Program-made: the position numbers and the translations under genes
NCBI GenBank assembly: GCA_947381965.1
Contig: CANCXX010000038.1
Location: 1-46,153, forward strand
DNA from: an uncultured bacterium
GTDB lineage: Bacteria > Bacillota > Clostridia > Lachnospirales > Lachnospiraceae
Direction: 5' to 3'
Length of the DNA stretch: 46,153 bases
Part shown: one piece after another, positions 35,091-43,178 of the stretch
Position numbering within the stretch: position 1 is the first letter of the stretch
Layout of the letters: every line of letters starts with the position of its first letter
The notes under the pieces: model-generated
Databases searched by the model: none
Told to the model about the DNA's origin: nothing
What the model saw: the letters and a program-made list of their open reading frames with translations, nothing else

Positions 35091-35118
35091 ACTGTTCTTT
35101 ACACTTCTTCATATTTTA
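35091..35118 (+). promoter_or_regulatory. Candidate late-sporulation (sigma-K-like) promoter
   Basis: AC (35091-35092), 17-bp gap, CATATTTTA (35110-35118), which fits the Bacillus sigma-K pattern AC-N16/17-CATANNNTA. It lies about 30 bp before the start of the split gene. The motif is short, A/T-rich and could occur by chance. Confidence 0.35.
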
Positions 35119-35148
35119 ATTCTATAGGAAAAAGGAGAACCAAAATTT

Positions 35149-35790
35149 ATGGCTATTGGTTATATAATTATACAGGCGCGGACTGCCCATGATGCCGTCC
35201 CCTTAAGCGGAATAATAATCAAAATACTGGATAACCGGGAAAACACAATTTACCAATTGACAACCGATGAAAATGGGGAAACCGGGAAGCTTCCCCTGGA
35301 AACACTGGAAAAAAGCTTTTCGCAAAACCAGTATTTCACCGGTATTCCCTATATAGGATATAATGTACTTGCGCAAACTTCAGGTTTTAATACTCTTTAC
35401 ATCACAGATATTCCTATTTTGGATGGAGAAACAGCAATTCTCCCTCTTTCTCTCGTCCCCATGCAGGAAATGCAAAGAACCCCTATCCAGACAGAAATCC
35501 ACATTGGGAAACCTGCTGTTGCCATGAGCGGCGCCCGCAGTCAGGATGGAACCCTTTCCGAGCCCTATGTGCTGCGTCAGGTTGTGATTCCCAATCCAAT
35601 TACCATACATCTCGGACCGCCGGAAGCGTCCGCACCCAACGTCCAGATTTCCTTCCCTGACTATATCAAAAACGTAGCCTGCAGTGAAATTTATGCCACC
35701 TGGCCCGATGCGTCCCTAAGAGCCAACATATACGCAATCATTACCTTTGCTTTAAACCGTGTTTACACTGAATGGTACCGGAATCAATAG
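35149..35790 (+). CDS. SpoIID-like/LysM protein, N-terminal part of interrupted gene
   Basis: 213 codons as it stands. Residues 1-105 look like a carboxypeptidase-regulatory-type beta domain (AVPLSGIIIKILDNRENTIY ... TTDENGETGKLP). Residues 168-210 are the start of a SpoIID/LytB-type domain (FPDYIKNVACSEIYATWPDASLRAN), with E180 at the position of the SpoIID catalytic Glu. The reading frame is broken after Y210: the next codons give Arg-Asn-Gln-stop and belong to the inserted element. The missing rest of the SpoIID domain is found in frame at 37772. There is no signal peptide, consistent with a mother-cell protein. The AAGGAG site is good. On its own this product would be a truncated domain. 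Rejoined, the protein has 605 residues. Confidence 0.85.
   Translation: MAIGYIIIQARTAHDAVPLSGIIIKILDNRENTIYQLTTDENGETGKLPLETLEKSFSQNQYFTGIPYIGYNVLAQTSGFNTLYITDIPILDGETAILPLSLVPMQEMQRTPIQTEIHIGKPAVAMSGARSQDGTLSEPYVLRQVVIPNPITIHLGPPEASAPNVQISFPDYIKNVACSEIYATWPDASLRANIYAIITFALNRVYTEWYRNQ
35775..35778 (+). other. attL-type left junction of the recombinase element
   Basis: GTAC, codon phase tgG-TAC, the exact point where homology to the SpoIID-like frame stops. The same GTAC occurs at 37768-37771 in the same phase. The sequence just inside (ACCGGAATCAATAG) is the mirror of the sequence just inside the right end. Confidence 0.7.
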
Positions 35791-35838
35791 TTTTTGGGGC
35801 AGTTTTCCATTGAATAGAAAAAAGCAGCGCCGCATAAG

Positions 35839-35847
35839 CATATAATA
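35839..35847 (+). promoter_or_regulatory. Possible -10 region of the recombinase operon
   Basis: CATATAATA contains a perfect TATAAT (35841-35846) but has no matching -35 17 bp upstream. The same bases fit the -10 of mother-cell sigma factors (CATA-NNN-TA for sigma-K, and 7 of 8 of CATACAAT for sigma-E). Which factor is used cannot be decided by eye. Confidence 0.35.
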
Positions 35848-35871
35848 AATAAACATTCTAAGGATACTTCC

Positions 35872-36102
35872 ATGCGTCCAGATTCAGTATATGAGACTTC
35901 ATTTTCTTTTTCCTGCAAAAACAAATCAACCCAAGTCACGCTTATATTTCCCCGACAGTCTGATCCGGAAGCGGTCCAAAACTTTACCGCCAGACTAAAA
36001 GAGATTTATCTTGACAAAATAACCCACATTGCAGCTTCGGAAAAAACACCCTCTTTCCTTTCCTCTGTCACCAAAAACAGGGAGGAATACAACTTTGTGT
36101 AA
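35872..36102 (+). CDS. Small protein coupled to the recombinase
   Basis: 76 aa, not recognised. N-terminal beta-like segment (YETSFSFSCKNKSTQVTLIF), then a likely helix (DPEAVQNFTARLKEIYLDKI) and a polar tail. It is the first gene in the element and its last 8 bp overlap the recombinase start, so translation is probably coupled. Small genes paired with large serine recombinases can be recombination directionality factors or other accessory proteins; such a role is inferred only from position and size. The ribosome binding site is AAGGA, 8 nt from the ATG. Confidence 0.65.
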   Translation: MRPDSVYETSFSFSCKNKSTQVTLIFPRQSDPEAVQNFTARLKEIYLDKITHIAASEKTPSFLSSVTKNREEYNFV

Positions 36103-37714
36103 AAAAGTACGAACCCTGCTGCGGGTATCCTCCAGACAGCAGCTTCACGATGACGATATTCCCATTCAGAGAGCCGAGGCCATGCAATATATTGCCCAAC
36201 GTCCTGAATGGGTATTTGACCAGGAGTATATTGAAAAAGCGGTATCTGCATACAAAAATACAGTGGAACAAAGGGAGGTTTTACAGAAAATTTTAGCAGA
36301 CGCCCGAAACCGCCAGTTTGATATTCTTCTCACCTATATGTCAGACCGGATTGGAAGACAGGAAGAATACAGTTTTTATGTAGCCGCATTAAACCAGCTC
36401 GGTATAGAAGTCTGGACTATTAAAGACGGGCAGTTAAAAACCCAGGAACACATTGATAAATTGCTGAACTACATACGCTTCTGGCAAAATGAAGGGGAAA
36501 GCAAAAAAACTGGCATGAGGGTAAAAGATACACAAAAGGAACTGGTAAAATCGGGAAAGTTTGTGGGCGGCAGAGCGCCTTATGGCTATCAGCTGGTTCC
36601 TTCCGGTATGGTCAGCAGCCACGGAAGACTTCTAAAAAAGCTTGAAATTATAGAAGAAAAGGCTGAAGTTGTCAGGAAGATTTACCATCTGGCCATCCAT
36701 TGCGGCATGGGATATGAAAAGATAGCCAAAGAGCTAAACAGTCAGGGAATACCATCCATTACAACTGATAAATGGAAATCCGGAACCATAAGGAGCATCT
36801 TAACCAATCCCATTTATATGGGGTATCTAGCTCTTAACCGGAGAGTCCATCAAGGGGGATATATCCATTTGGACCGGAAAAACTGGATATATTCTGATAA
36901 GCAGCTTCCGGAATTAATGATTGTACCGCCACAGACCTGGGAAGCAGCCCAGAAAATCCGCGAAGCAAGAAAAGCAAAGATTAATGCTTCCAAGGAAAAA
37001 GCTTCAAAAGAGTATGAACTGCAGCATCATATACCTTTCAGCACAAGCGGCAGGCTTGCCCTTACGGGCCTTGCCTATTGCGGATACTGCGGAAAAAGGT
37101 TAAAAAACGGAAGCTACTGCAATCACTGGACAACCAAAACAGGGGAAAGCAAAACTTCCTATGCAGGCAGGTATCTTTGTCCTTCAAAATGTCCACAGCG
37201 CTCCTGCTACTCCCAAACTTACCTGGAAAGTATTGTCTTTGAAACAGTTGAACGCTTCCTGGAAGACTTAAAACCTATTAATCTTACTGAGGAATGGCAG
37301 AAAATTAAGCAAAATCAGACTGCAAAGACTGAAAAAGAACGAAAGGAACTTCAAAAAAAACTTCAATTGCTAAATAATGATATTCATACCCTTGAAGAAA
37401 AAATACCGGACGCCATCCGGGAAAACTATTGCTTCAGTGCCGAAAAACTGGCCTCCATCATTAAGGAGAAGGAAACCGAAAGGCAAAAGCTATCCCAAAA
37501 AGCCTGCCTGCTTAAAAGTCAGCTGCTTCTGGCATCAAAGCAATATCGTCAGGCAGAAAAAAGCTTTTCCCTGACTCCAGACTGGAAAAAAGAATTTCAT
37601 AACGCAGACACTAAAATAAAAAAAATGCTTCTCTCTTCTCTCCTTGATAAAGTTACAGTGACAGACAATCAGGTTTGCATTCAGTTCAAAATACGCCCGG
37701 AAGATTTTACATAA
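36095..37714 (+). CDS. Large serine recombinase (site-specific integrase/excisionase)
   Basis: 539 aa. The resolvase-like catalytic domain (1-140) holds RVSSRQQ with S12 as probable nucleophile and the Arg-containing YMSDRIGRQEE. The recombinase domain (about 150-300) contains GKFVGGRAPYGYQL and SGTIRSILTNPIYMGYLALNR. A zinc ribbon (CGYCGKRL, CPSKCPQRSC) and a coiled-coil segment (about 410-470) follow, then the usual C-terminal strand pair (DKVTVTDNQVCIQF). The frame extends upstream, but TTG 36095 is chosen because GGGAGG lies 9 nt before it and this start overlaps the end of the 76-aa ORF; there is no ATG before the catalytic motif apart from one at 36029 that has no site and would add 22 residues. 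It should catalyse excision of the element from the SpoIID-like gene. Confidence 0.93.
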   Translation: MCKKVRTLLRVSSRQQLHDDDIPIQRAEAMQYIAQRPEWVFDQEYIEKAVSAYKNTVEQREVLQKILADARNRQFDILLTYMSDRIGRQEEYSFYVAALNQLGIEVWTIKDGQLKTQEHIDKLLNYIRFWQNEGESKKTGMRVKDTQKELVKSGKFVGGRAPYGYQLVPSGMVSSHGRLLKKLEIIEEKAEVVRKIYHLAIHCGMGYEKIAKELNSQGIPSITTDKWKSGTIRSILTNPIYMGYLALNRRVHQGGYIHLDRKNWIYSDKQLPELMIVPPQTWEAAQKIREARKAKINASKEKASKEYELQHHIPFSTSGRLALTGLAYCGYCGKRLKNGSYCNHWTTKTGESKTSYAGRYLCPSKCPQRSCYSQTYLESIVFETVERFLEDLKPINLTEEWQKIKQNQTAKTEKERKELQKKLQLLNNDIHTLEEKIPDAIRENYCFSAEKLASIIKEKETERQKLSQKACLLKSQLLLASKQYRQAEKSFSLTPDWKKEFHNADTKIKKMLLSSLLDKVTVTDNQVCIQFKIRPEDFT

Positions 37715-37767
37715 CAAAATACCGGCCTTCCCCCTACTACATTTTACTTAAACCCATTGGTTTCGCT

Positions 37768-37771
37768 GTAC
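37768..37771 (+). other. attR-type right junction of the recombinase element
   Basis: GTAC at the point where the SpoIID-like frame resumes (TAC-AAA-AGC-CGG). It matches the left junction at 35775-35778. The 16 bp to its left (ACCCATTGGTTTCGCT) form the left arm of the reconstructed attP. Confidence 0.7.
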
Positions 37772-38959
37772 AAAAGCCGGGGATATAGCTTTGACATAAC
37801 TAACAGCACCGCTTATGACCAGTATTTTGTATATGGACGTCCCATTTATGAATCCATCAGCAGAATTGTTGACGAAATTTTCAATCAGTACGTCCGCATA
37901 CAGGGGCAAAACGCTCCTTACTTTACCTCTTTCTGCAACGGTACTACCGCTACCTGCCGCGGAATGTCCCAATGGGGTACCGTTACACTGGCAAATCAGG
38001 GCCTGTCTCCCCTGCAAATCCTGCGCACCTACTACCCAAAAAATATAGAAATTGCGGAGACAAACATTTATACAGGCGTACTCTCCTCTTATCCGGGCAC
38101 CCCCCTTAAAACAGGCAGTACCGGGCTTGATGTGGAAACCATACAAACTTATCTGAACCGGATACGGCAAAACTATCCTGCCATCCCTGTAATTACCGAT
38201 GACCCAGGTATTTTCTGGGACAGCACCAAAGCCGCCGTTACCAAATTCCAGAGTATCTTTAACCTTGCCCCCGACGGCATTGTTGGAAAATCTACCTGGT
38301 ATAAAATTTCAAGCCTCTATACGGCCGTTACCAGGCTGGCAGAACTTGACAGCGAAGGCACTACCTTAGGAATTGGAACAGTTCCGCCGGATTCTGTGCT
38401 GCGCCAGGGATCCAGAGGTCAGGATGTGATTACCCTGCAATACCTTTTGGATGTAATTTCTGAATTTTATCCCGGCATCCCGGCTCCCGCCCAGGATGGC
38501 ATCTTTGGCAGCGGCACCAGACAATCTGTAATTGCCTTCCAGCAGACAATGGGGCTTAACGCCGATGGCATTGTAGGCGCACTTACATGGAAAGCCTTAT
38601 ATGACACTTATCAGGGAATTAACCAAAACGTTCCTTCCCCCAAGCCGGAACCAGGCATCACCACATATGTAGTCCAGGCCGGAGACAGTCTGTGGCTGAT
38701 TGCCCAGCGGTATAACACCACCATAAACGCAATCAAAAATCTGAACGGGCTTACCAGTGATATGCTAAGCATTGGGCAGGTACTAAAGATTCCGGCTTCC
38801 CAGGCCCTGCCTTATATTGAATATACTGTCCGGTCCGGGGATACCCTCTGGCTGCTAGCCCAGCGGTACAACACCACCGTGGAGGCAATCAGAAACTTAA
38901 ACGGACTTACCAGCGACATATTAAATATTGGTCAGGTGCTTCGAATTCCGGCAAACTAA
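37772..38959 (+). CDS. SpoIID-like/LysM protein, C-terminal part of interrupted gene
   Basis: 395 codons with no start of their own: the open frame reaches back only into the element (TTG at 37757, no ribosome binding site). In restored numbering, residues 211-305 finish the SpoIID domain (RGYSFDITNSTAYDQYF; RGMSQWGTVTLANQGLSPLQ at about 273-292, the SpoIID C-terminal signature). Two PG_binding_1 repeats lie at about 324-392 and 423-489 (SFNLAPDGIVGKSTW-like; LNADGIVGALTW). Two LysM domains follow at about 507-551 and 559-603 (VVQAGDSLWLIAQRYNTTIN; TVRSGDTLWLLAQRYNTTVE). All modules act on or bind peptidoglycan, so a role in spore cortex or coat assembly is likely. Without excision this part should not be translated efficiently. 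Confidence 0.88.
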   Translation, partial: KSRGYSFDITNSTAYDQYFVYGRPIYESISRIVDEIFNQYVRIQGQNAPYFTSFCNGTTATCRGMSQWGTVTLANQGLSPLQILRTYYPKNIEIAETNIYTGVLSSYPGTPLKTGSTGLDVETIQTYLNRIRQNYPAIPVITDDPGIFWDSTKAAVTKFQSIFNLAPDGIVGKSTWYKISSLYTAVTRLAELDSEGTTLGIGTVPPDSVLRQGSRGQDVITLQYLLDVISEFYPGIPAPAQDGIFGSGTRQSVIAFQQTMGLNADGIVGALTWKALYDTYQGINQNVPSPKPEPGITTYVVQAGDSLWLIAQRYNTTINAIKNLNGLTSDMLSIGQVLKIPASQALPYIEYTVRSGDTLWLLAQRYNTTVEAIRNLNGLTSDILNIGQVLRIPAN

Positions 38960-38984
38960 AAAATGGTAATTCTGACTTCCACAA

Positions 38985-39013
38985 AAAGAGGAACCCGCAA
39001 TGGATTCCTCTTT
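38985..39013. terminator. Bidirectional terminator
   Basis: AAAGAGGAA-N11-TTCCTCTTT between the SpoIID-like gene and the convergent sulfatase gene. A and T runs flank it on both sides. Confidence 0.8.
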
Positions 39014-39017
39014 CATG

Positions 39018-40487
39018 CTACTCCCCATATTTTTCTTTTAATAAAGCAATTCCATATTCTCTGGGCGTGCCCTTAAGACGCTCTATATAGGACTGCAAAT
39101 GCCCTCTGCAATGTTCTGGTCCCCCTTCCCTCATAACAGTCCACATTGGATCTGCATCGTACCGGGAGTTTTTCATCATCTCATCATTCCAGTCAAGAAT
39201 CATCTTTGCCCCCTTCGCACACAGCTCCGGACATTCTTCTGCCAAATTATGCTGCTGATGAGGGTCTTTTTTAATATCAAAAAGCATTTCATCAGGCAAA
39301 AGATGATATCCTCCATGTACCGTACGGATGTATATATAATCTTCAAACCGGACACTGCGCTGACATACATGGGCGCACTGGGAAAGCACCACATAAGGCT
39401 TGGAACAGTCCTTTCCATCCTTCAGTGTCTGCGCATAAGACACACCATCATAGCGATAGCCATCCCAAGTAACCATTGATGTCCCCAAAAGTTCCTGTAT
39501 AGTAGGCAGCAAGTCCACATTATCATGAAATCCTTCCGCCACAGTCCCTTTCTGCATCCCCGGCCACCGGATAATCATCGGAATACGGCAGACTGGCTCG
39601 TCCGCCATTCCATGTTCGCCATATACGCCAAATTCTCCTATATCCTCACCGTGGTCTGCTGTGATAATAATCGCCAGATCCTCGTCATACAAATTATTAT
39701 TCTTCATCCAGCTAATAATCTGCCCAATGTTGTCATCTGTATAACGCACACCGTCATCATACAAATTCATAAAGTGTTTTGCCTCTGCAAGATTTTGAAG
39801 CTTTCCGGGATGCTTCGGCCACTGTTTAAAAGTATCGTCATTCCACATATTAATCTCATTTGCACCATGAGGACCAATATGCCGCAAATGTTCTTCAAAA
39901 ATTTCCTCTGTAATCCAGTCGTCCGGTAAATCATCCTCCTTAAAACAGCTCTTATAATCTGCAGGCGTGCGGTATGGCGTGTGCGGATCCCAATAATGTA
40001 CATGTAACATCCAGTTATCTTTTCTGCCATTACGTTCCAGCCAGTCAAGCACATGAGGCGTTACCATCTCTGCAGATTCACCTCCCCGGTTCCCCACATT
40101 AAAGCACTCATTAAAACCTGCATTAAACCACCATGCCGAATGACGCTCCGCAAAAGTTGAAAATGAAACCGTATGCAGTCCGGCGCGCCGGAACTGCATA
40201 AACAGCCCGTTCTCAGAACATTCGTCGGTAAAGCTCCTGCTCCGTCCCTGAAGCCTTAAATCTGCTGCAGTGCCCCCATGACCTAAAATCCCGTTATGTA
40301 CACCGTACTGGCCGCTGATTAAAGATGCCCTTGATGGCAGACAGGGGGCATTGGGGCAATAATAATTGTCAAACCGTATCCCCTCCCTTGCAATCTCGTC
40401 CATAACAGGGGTTGTATTCCTGCCATATCCATAACACCCCATATGATCCGCACGAAGCGTATCAATATCAAACATAATTACTCTCAT
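39018..40487 (-). CDS. Cys-type sulfatase (cytosolic)
   Basis: 489 aa member of the arylsulfatase/alkaline-phosphatase superfamily. The formylglycine site is C49-L-P-S-R (NAPCLPSRASLISGQYG), so activity requires conversion of the Cys by an anaerobic sulfatase-maturating radical SAM enzyme, which is not in this window. Metal-binding Asp residues lie in MFDIDTLRADHMGC, and the second metal site is in IITADHGEDIGEFG. There is no signal peptide, so it desulfates imported material. It is the last gene of a run with a YesMN two-component system and lies near a sugar ABC importer, which points to sulfated host or dietary glycans. Strong AAGGAGG site. Confidence 0.92.
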   Translation of the reverse strand: MRVIMFDIDTLRADHMGCYGYGRNTTPVMDEIAREGIRFDNYYCPNAPCLPSRASLISGQYGVHNGILGHGGTAADLRLQGRSRSFTDECSENGLFMQFRRAGLHTVSFSTFAERHSAWWFNAGFNECFNVGNRGGESAEMVTPHVLDWLERNGRKDNWMLHVHYWDPHTPYRTPADYKSCFKEDDLPDDWITEEIFEEHLRHIGPHGANEINMWNDDTFKQWPKHPGKLQNLAEAKHFMNLYDDGVRYTDDNIGQIISWMKNNNLYDEDLAIIITADHGEDIGEFGVYGEHGMADEPVCRIPMIIRWPGMQKGTVAEGFHDNVDLLPTIQELLGTSMVTWDGYRYDGVSYAQTLKDGKDCSKPYVVLSQCAHVCQRSVRFEDYIYIRTVHGGYHLLPDEMLFDIKKDPHQQHNLAEECPELCAKGAKMILDWNDEMMKNSRYDADPMWTVMREGGPEHCRGHLQSYIERLKGTPREYGIALLKEKYGE

Positions 40488-40543
40488 TTTTTCCTCCTTA
40501 AAGTTCCGCTTTCGCTGTTTTTCGTTCTGCTTCTGCCCTCAGG

Positions 40544-41314
40544 CTATTCTTCTTCCTCCGTCTCTCCCATACGCATTTTTAATGGGGCAATTCCATAACA
40601 ATTATGAAAATGCTGGTAAAAATAATTCATATTGGAGTACCCCACTTCCTCCGCTACCACTGATATTTTTTCCTCTGTGTTTAAAATCCTGCTGCGTGCC
40701 ACATTCATTCTATATGCCATCAGATACTCGGAAAATTTCATATTCGTTTCTCTGATAAAAATTTGTCCTAAATAAGTGGGATTCATTTTAAAACGATCTG
40801 CAATACTCTTTAATGAAATACGCTGCCCATACTCTACCCCCACAATCATTACAATTTTTCGTACCAACGGAGATAGCTCTCCATAAGGCCGCTTTAAGAT
40901 CGGATCCTCTTCCTTGTGTATCTCGTCCTGTACGGTCCCATTTAATTTCTCCACAATGACTTGCTGGACCCTTTTTAACAGCTTCCCTCCATCAATGGGT
41001 TTTAATAAATAATCCAGTGCTCCACAACGGAGCGCTTCGCAGGCATAAGAAAACTCGTCATAACCGCTCATCATAATATAGTTGGACCGGATTCCCATTT
41101 CCTTTAAACGGTTAATCAATTCATAACCATATTCATTTCCAATGCATACATCCACCAGACAGATATCCGGCTTCCAATCCACCACATGGGAGACTGCCTC
41201 AAAAAAGCTTTTTGCAGTTCTTACCTGATCAAACCCAAGCCCTTTCCAGTCAAGCAGTCTGCTCATTCCCTCCAGCACTGCCGGTTCATCATCCACAATC
41301 ATTAATGTATACAT
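40544..41314 (-). CDS. YesN-type response regulator (AraC output)
   Basis: 256 aa. The receiver domain has DDE at positions 8-10, phosphoacceptor D55 (ICLVDVCIGNEYG) and the conserved Lys in DYLLKPIDGG. A C-terminal AraC-type double HTH follows (SLKSIADRFKMNPTYLGQIFIRETNMKFSEYL; VAEEVGYSNMNYFYQHFHNCYGIAP). This type usually activates adjacent sugar-import genes. It lies 43 bp after the sensor kinase and 56 bp before the sulfatase gene on the same strand. AGGAGAGGG is the ribosome binding site. Confidence 0.94.
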   Translation of the reverse strand: MYTLMIVDDEPAVLEGMSRLLDWKGLGFDQVRTAKSFFEAVSHVVDWKPDICLVDVCIGNEYGYELINRLKEMGIRSNYIMMSGYDEFSYACEALRCGALDYLLKPIDGGKLLKRVQQVIVEKLNGTVQDEIHKEEDPILKRPYGELSPLVRKIVMIVGVEYGQRISLKSIADRFKMNPTYLGQIFIRETNMKFSEYLMAYRMNVARSRILNTEEKISVVAEEVGYSNMNYFYQHFHNCYGIAPLKMRMGETEEEE

Positions 41315-41357
41315 TTTCTACCCTCTCCTGAATACAAAATCTCTCATAAATCTTCTT

Positions 41358-43115
41358 TCACTGAACACTGCCTGCTGGTAAAAAAACAGTAACCCGGAAC
41401 CCTCCTTCCACATTGTTTCCGACTTCCATCGAAAATCCATCTCCATAAAAATAATTCAGCCGCATATACACATTGCGCAGGCCAATGTCCGCCTCCGCCT
41501 CATCATTCCCCTCAAGCATATTGCGGCGAATCTCTGCAAGCTTTACAGGGTCCGCTCCACATCCATTGTCAATCATCTCTATTTCCACTCCGCCTTCCTT
41601 TGCAAAACCATTCACAATCAGAAGATTATATTCGCTTTCGCGATCAAATCCATGAGCAAAAAAGTTTTCCGCCAAAGGCTGCAGCCAGAAATTAATTGTG
41701 GAAATGTCCCCAATCTCTTTTTCAAGCTCCATCTGATATACAAAATTATTTCCAAAACGCAGTGCCATAATTTTTAAGTACATTTCCAGAAAAGCAAACT
41801 CCTCTTTCAGGGAAATGGCATCTGCCTTGTGCATCCTTGCCCGATATAAAGCCCCCAGCATTGCAATGGCATCTGCCATATCCCGATCCTCATGCACCAG
41901 AGCCTTTGAACGGAGCATTTCCAATGTATTATATAAAAAATGAGGATTAATCTGATGCTGCAGAGCACGCATCTGGCTTTCCTGTTCTTTCAGCTTTAAT
42001 ATATACTCTGTCTCAATATAACCTTTCAGTTTCATTCCCACATCTTTTAAAGCAGTTGCAATCATCTCATATTCATTTTCCCGGTGTCGTACTGGCAAAG
42101 CCTGTTTTTGCAGCCGGCTAAAATTTCCACTTTCCATGGAAGAAAGCATGTCCATTATCATAGACAAAAAAGCCGCATCTGAATGGATACCCGCCCAGTA
42201 ACACGCCAGTACCCCCAGCGCCACAAGAATAAAGGCTGCAATTATAACTGAAATAGTATATATATTATCAGCCAGAATTTCCCCAATATTCTTCAAAACC
42301 AAAAATGAATATCCATTTTCTTCCGAGTCCTGATGCACAAAAAACACCAGTCCTCCCTTTTCTGCCAGAAGCCAGCCTGATTGCTTCTCATCCATAGCCA
42401 GCTGTCTTATCAACTGTTCATTCTGCCTGTCTGCCCCACCGCCAAACGCAATTTCTTTTTCTTCATTTAAAAGAACCCAATTTGCAGAAACCACATTTTC
42501 TTCATAAATGTCCCGCTTTTTTACCCAAAAACCAATTTCTCCAAGCGTCTGATCCATATGCTTTGGATTACGTACCGAATAAAAAGCTGTCAGGATATCT
42601 CCACGCCTGGTAAACCCCGCTGTATCTTCCGCACCTGCCTGATCAAAGCATAGCCTGATATCACCATATTCCAGCCAGATATCTTTCTGTCCTTCATCCG
42701 ACCAAAGCGTCACACCCGTAATCAGGTTTTGATTATCCAAAAGCACCTTTTTAATGCTGGCTGGCAGATAACCAATCTGTGTGCTGCTTCCAAGACTATT
42801 TTTTCTTCTTTTCTGAATATACTCATTCAGGTCGCGGGAGCAAAAAAGAGCCGCAGCATCCTCCATTAGCTTTGTATTCTCATACAATCCGTTTGTGTAA
42901 TCCATCGCCCACAACCGGATATCATTTATCCTTCTTTCCCTTTCCATAAAAGCATTCTGTGACTGCTGCCTCAAATCATTTGTCCAGGTATTCATTAAAA
43001 AAGCCAGCACACCCAAAAAAACAACAGCGCTTATCAAAAATACAAATCCCACAATCTTAAAAAATTTTATTCTGTAAATCCGATACCCCAAAAAGATACT
43101 GCGAAATCTGTTCAT
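41358..43115 (-). CDS. YesM-type sensor histidine kinase
   Basis: 585 aa membrane kinase of the LytS/YesM class. TM1 lies at about 18-42, a large extracytoplasmic sensor region at about 43-285, and TM2 at about 290-310. A HAMP-like linker precedes the His_kinase box with phosphoacceptor His in LQHQINPHFLYNTLEMLRSK. The C-terminal ATPase domain has INFWLQPLAENFFAHGFD and IDNGCGADP; the usual final GIGLRNVYMRL box is present as DIGLRNVYMRLNYFYG. The start at 43115 is preferred (GAGG 8 nt upstream) over ATG 43145. It is cotranscribed with the YesN-type regulator and probably senses a sugar or the solute-binding protein of the neighbouring transporter. Confidence 0.93.
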   Translation of the reverse strand: MNRFRSIFLGYRIYRIKFFKIVGFVFLISAVVFLGVLAFLMNTWTNDLRQQSQNAFMERERRINDIRLWAMDYTNGLYENTKLMEDAAALFCSRDLNEYIQKRRKNSLGSSTQIGYLPASIKKVLLDNQNLITGVTLWSDEGQKDIWLEYGDIRLCFDQAGAEDTAGFTRRGDILTAFYSVRNPKHMDQTLGEIGFWVKKRDIYEENVVSANWVLLNEEKEIAFGGGADRQNEQLIRQLAMDEKQSGWLLAEKGGLVFFVHQDSEENGYSFLVLKNIGEILADNIYTISVIIAAFILVALGVLACYWAGIHSDAAFLSMIMDMLSSMESGNFSRLQKQALPVRHRENEYEMIATALKDVGMKLKGYIETEYILKLKEQESQMRALQHQINPHFLYNTLEMLRSKALVHEDRDMADAIAMLGALYRARMHKADAISLKEEFAFLEMYLKIMALRFGNNFVYQMELEKEIGDISTINFWLQPLAENFFAHGFDRESEYNLLIVNGFAKEGGVEIEMIDNGCGADPVKLAEIRRNMLEGNDEAEADIGLRNVYMRLNYFYGDGFSMEVGNNVEGGFRVTVFLPAGSVQ

Positions 43116-43178
43116 CCTGCCATCCTCATCCCTCAAAGGCAACATCCCTGTTATCGCCCAGACGCTTTTGATAAACCT

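Larger units (their letters stand above)
35775..37767 (+). mobile_element. Skin-like intervening element (1,993 bp) carrying a large serine recombinase
   Basis: The element separates codons 210 and 211 of one SpoIID-like gene. Both ends carry GTAC in identical codon phase; joining them gives ...TGG-TAC-AAA-AGC-CGG..., an in-frame fusion with no lost or added residue. Closing the excised circle at GTAC would give ACCCATTGGTTTCGCT-GT-ACCGGAATCAATAGTT, whose arms match as an inverted repeat at 11 of 16 positions around GT, as expected of an attP for a serine recombinase. Contents: a 76-aa ORF, a 539-aa recombinase and no cargo. All genes run in the direction of the host gene, as in the Bacillus skin element. 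Whether excision is developmentally timed is not shown by the sequence. Confidence 0.85.

Noticed and set aside
37757-38959. Separate gene beginning at TTG 37757
   Set aside because: No ribosome binding site, and the protein would begin in the middle of a SpoIID domain. It is better explained as the second half of the interrupted gene.
35149-38959. Split gene as a simple frameshift or assembly error
   Set aside because: The break holds 1,993 bp with a complete recombinase, matching junction tetranucleotides and an attP-like dyad; a sequencing slip cannot give this.
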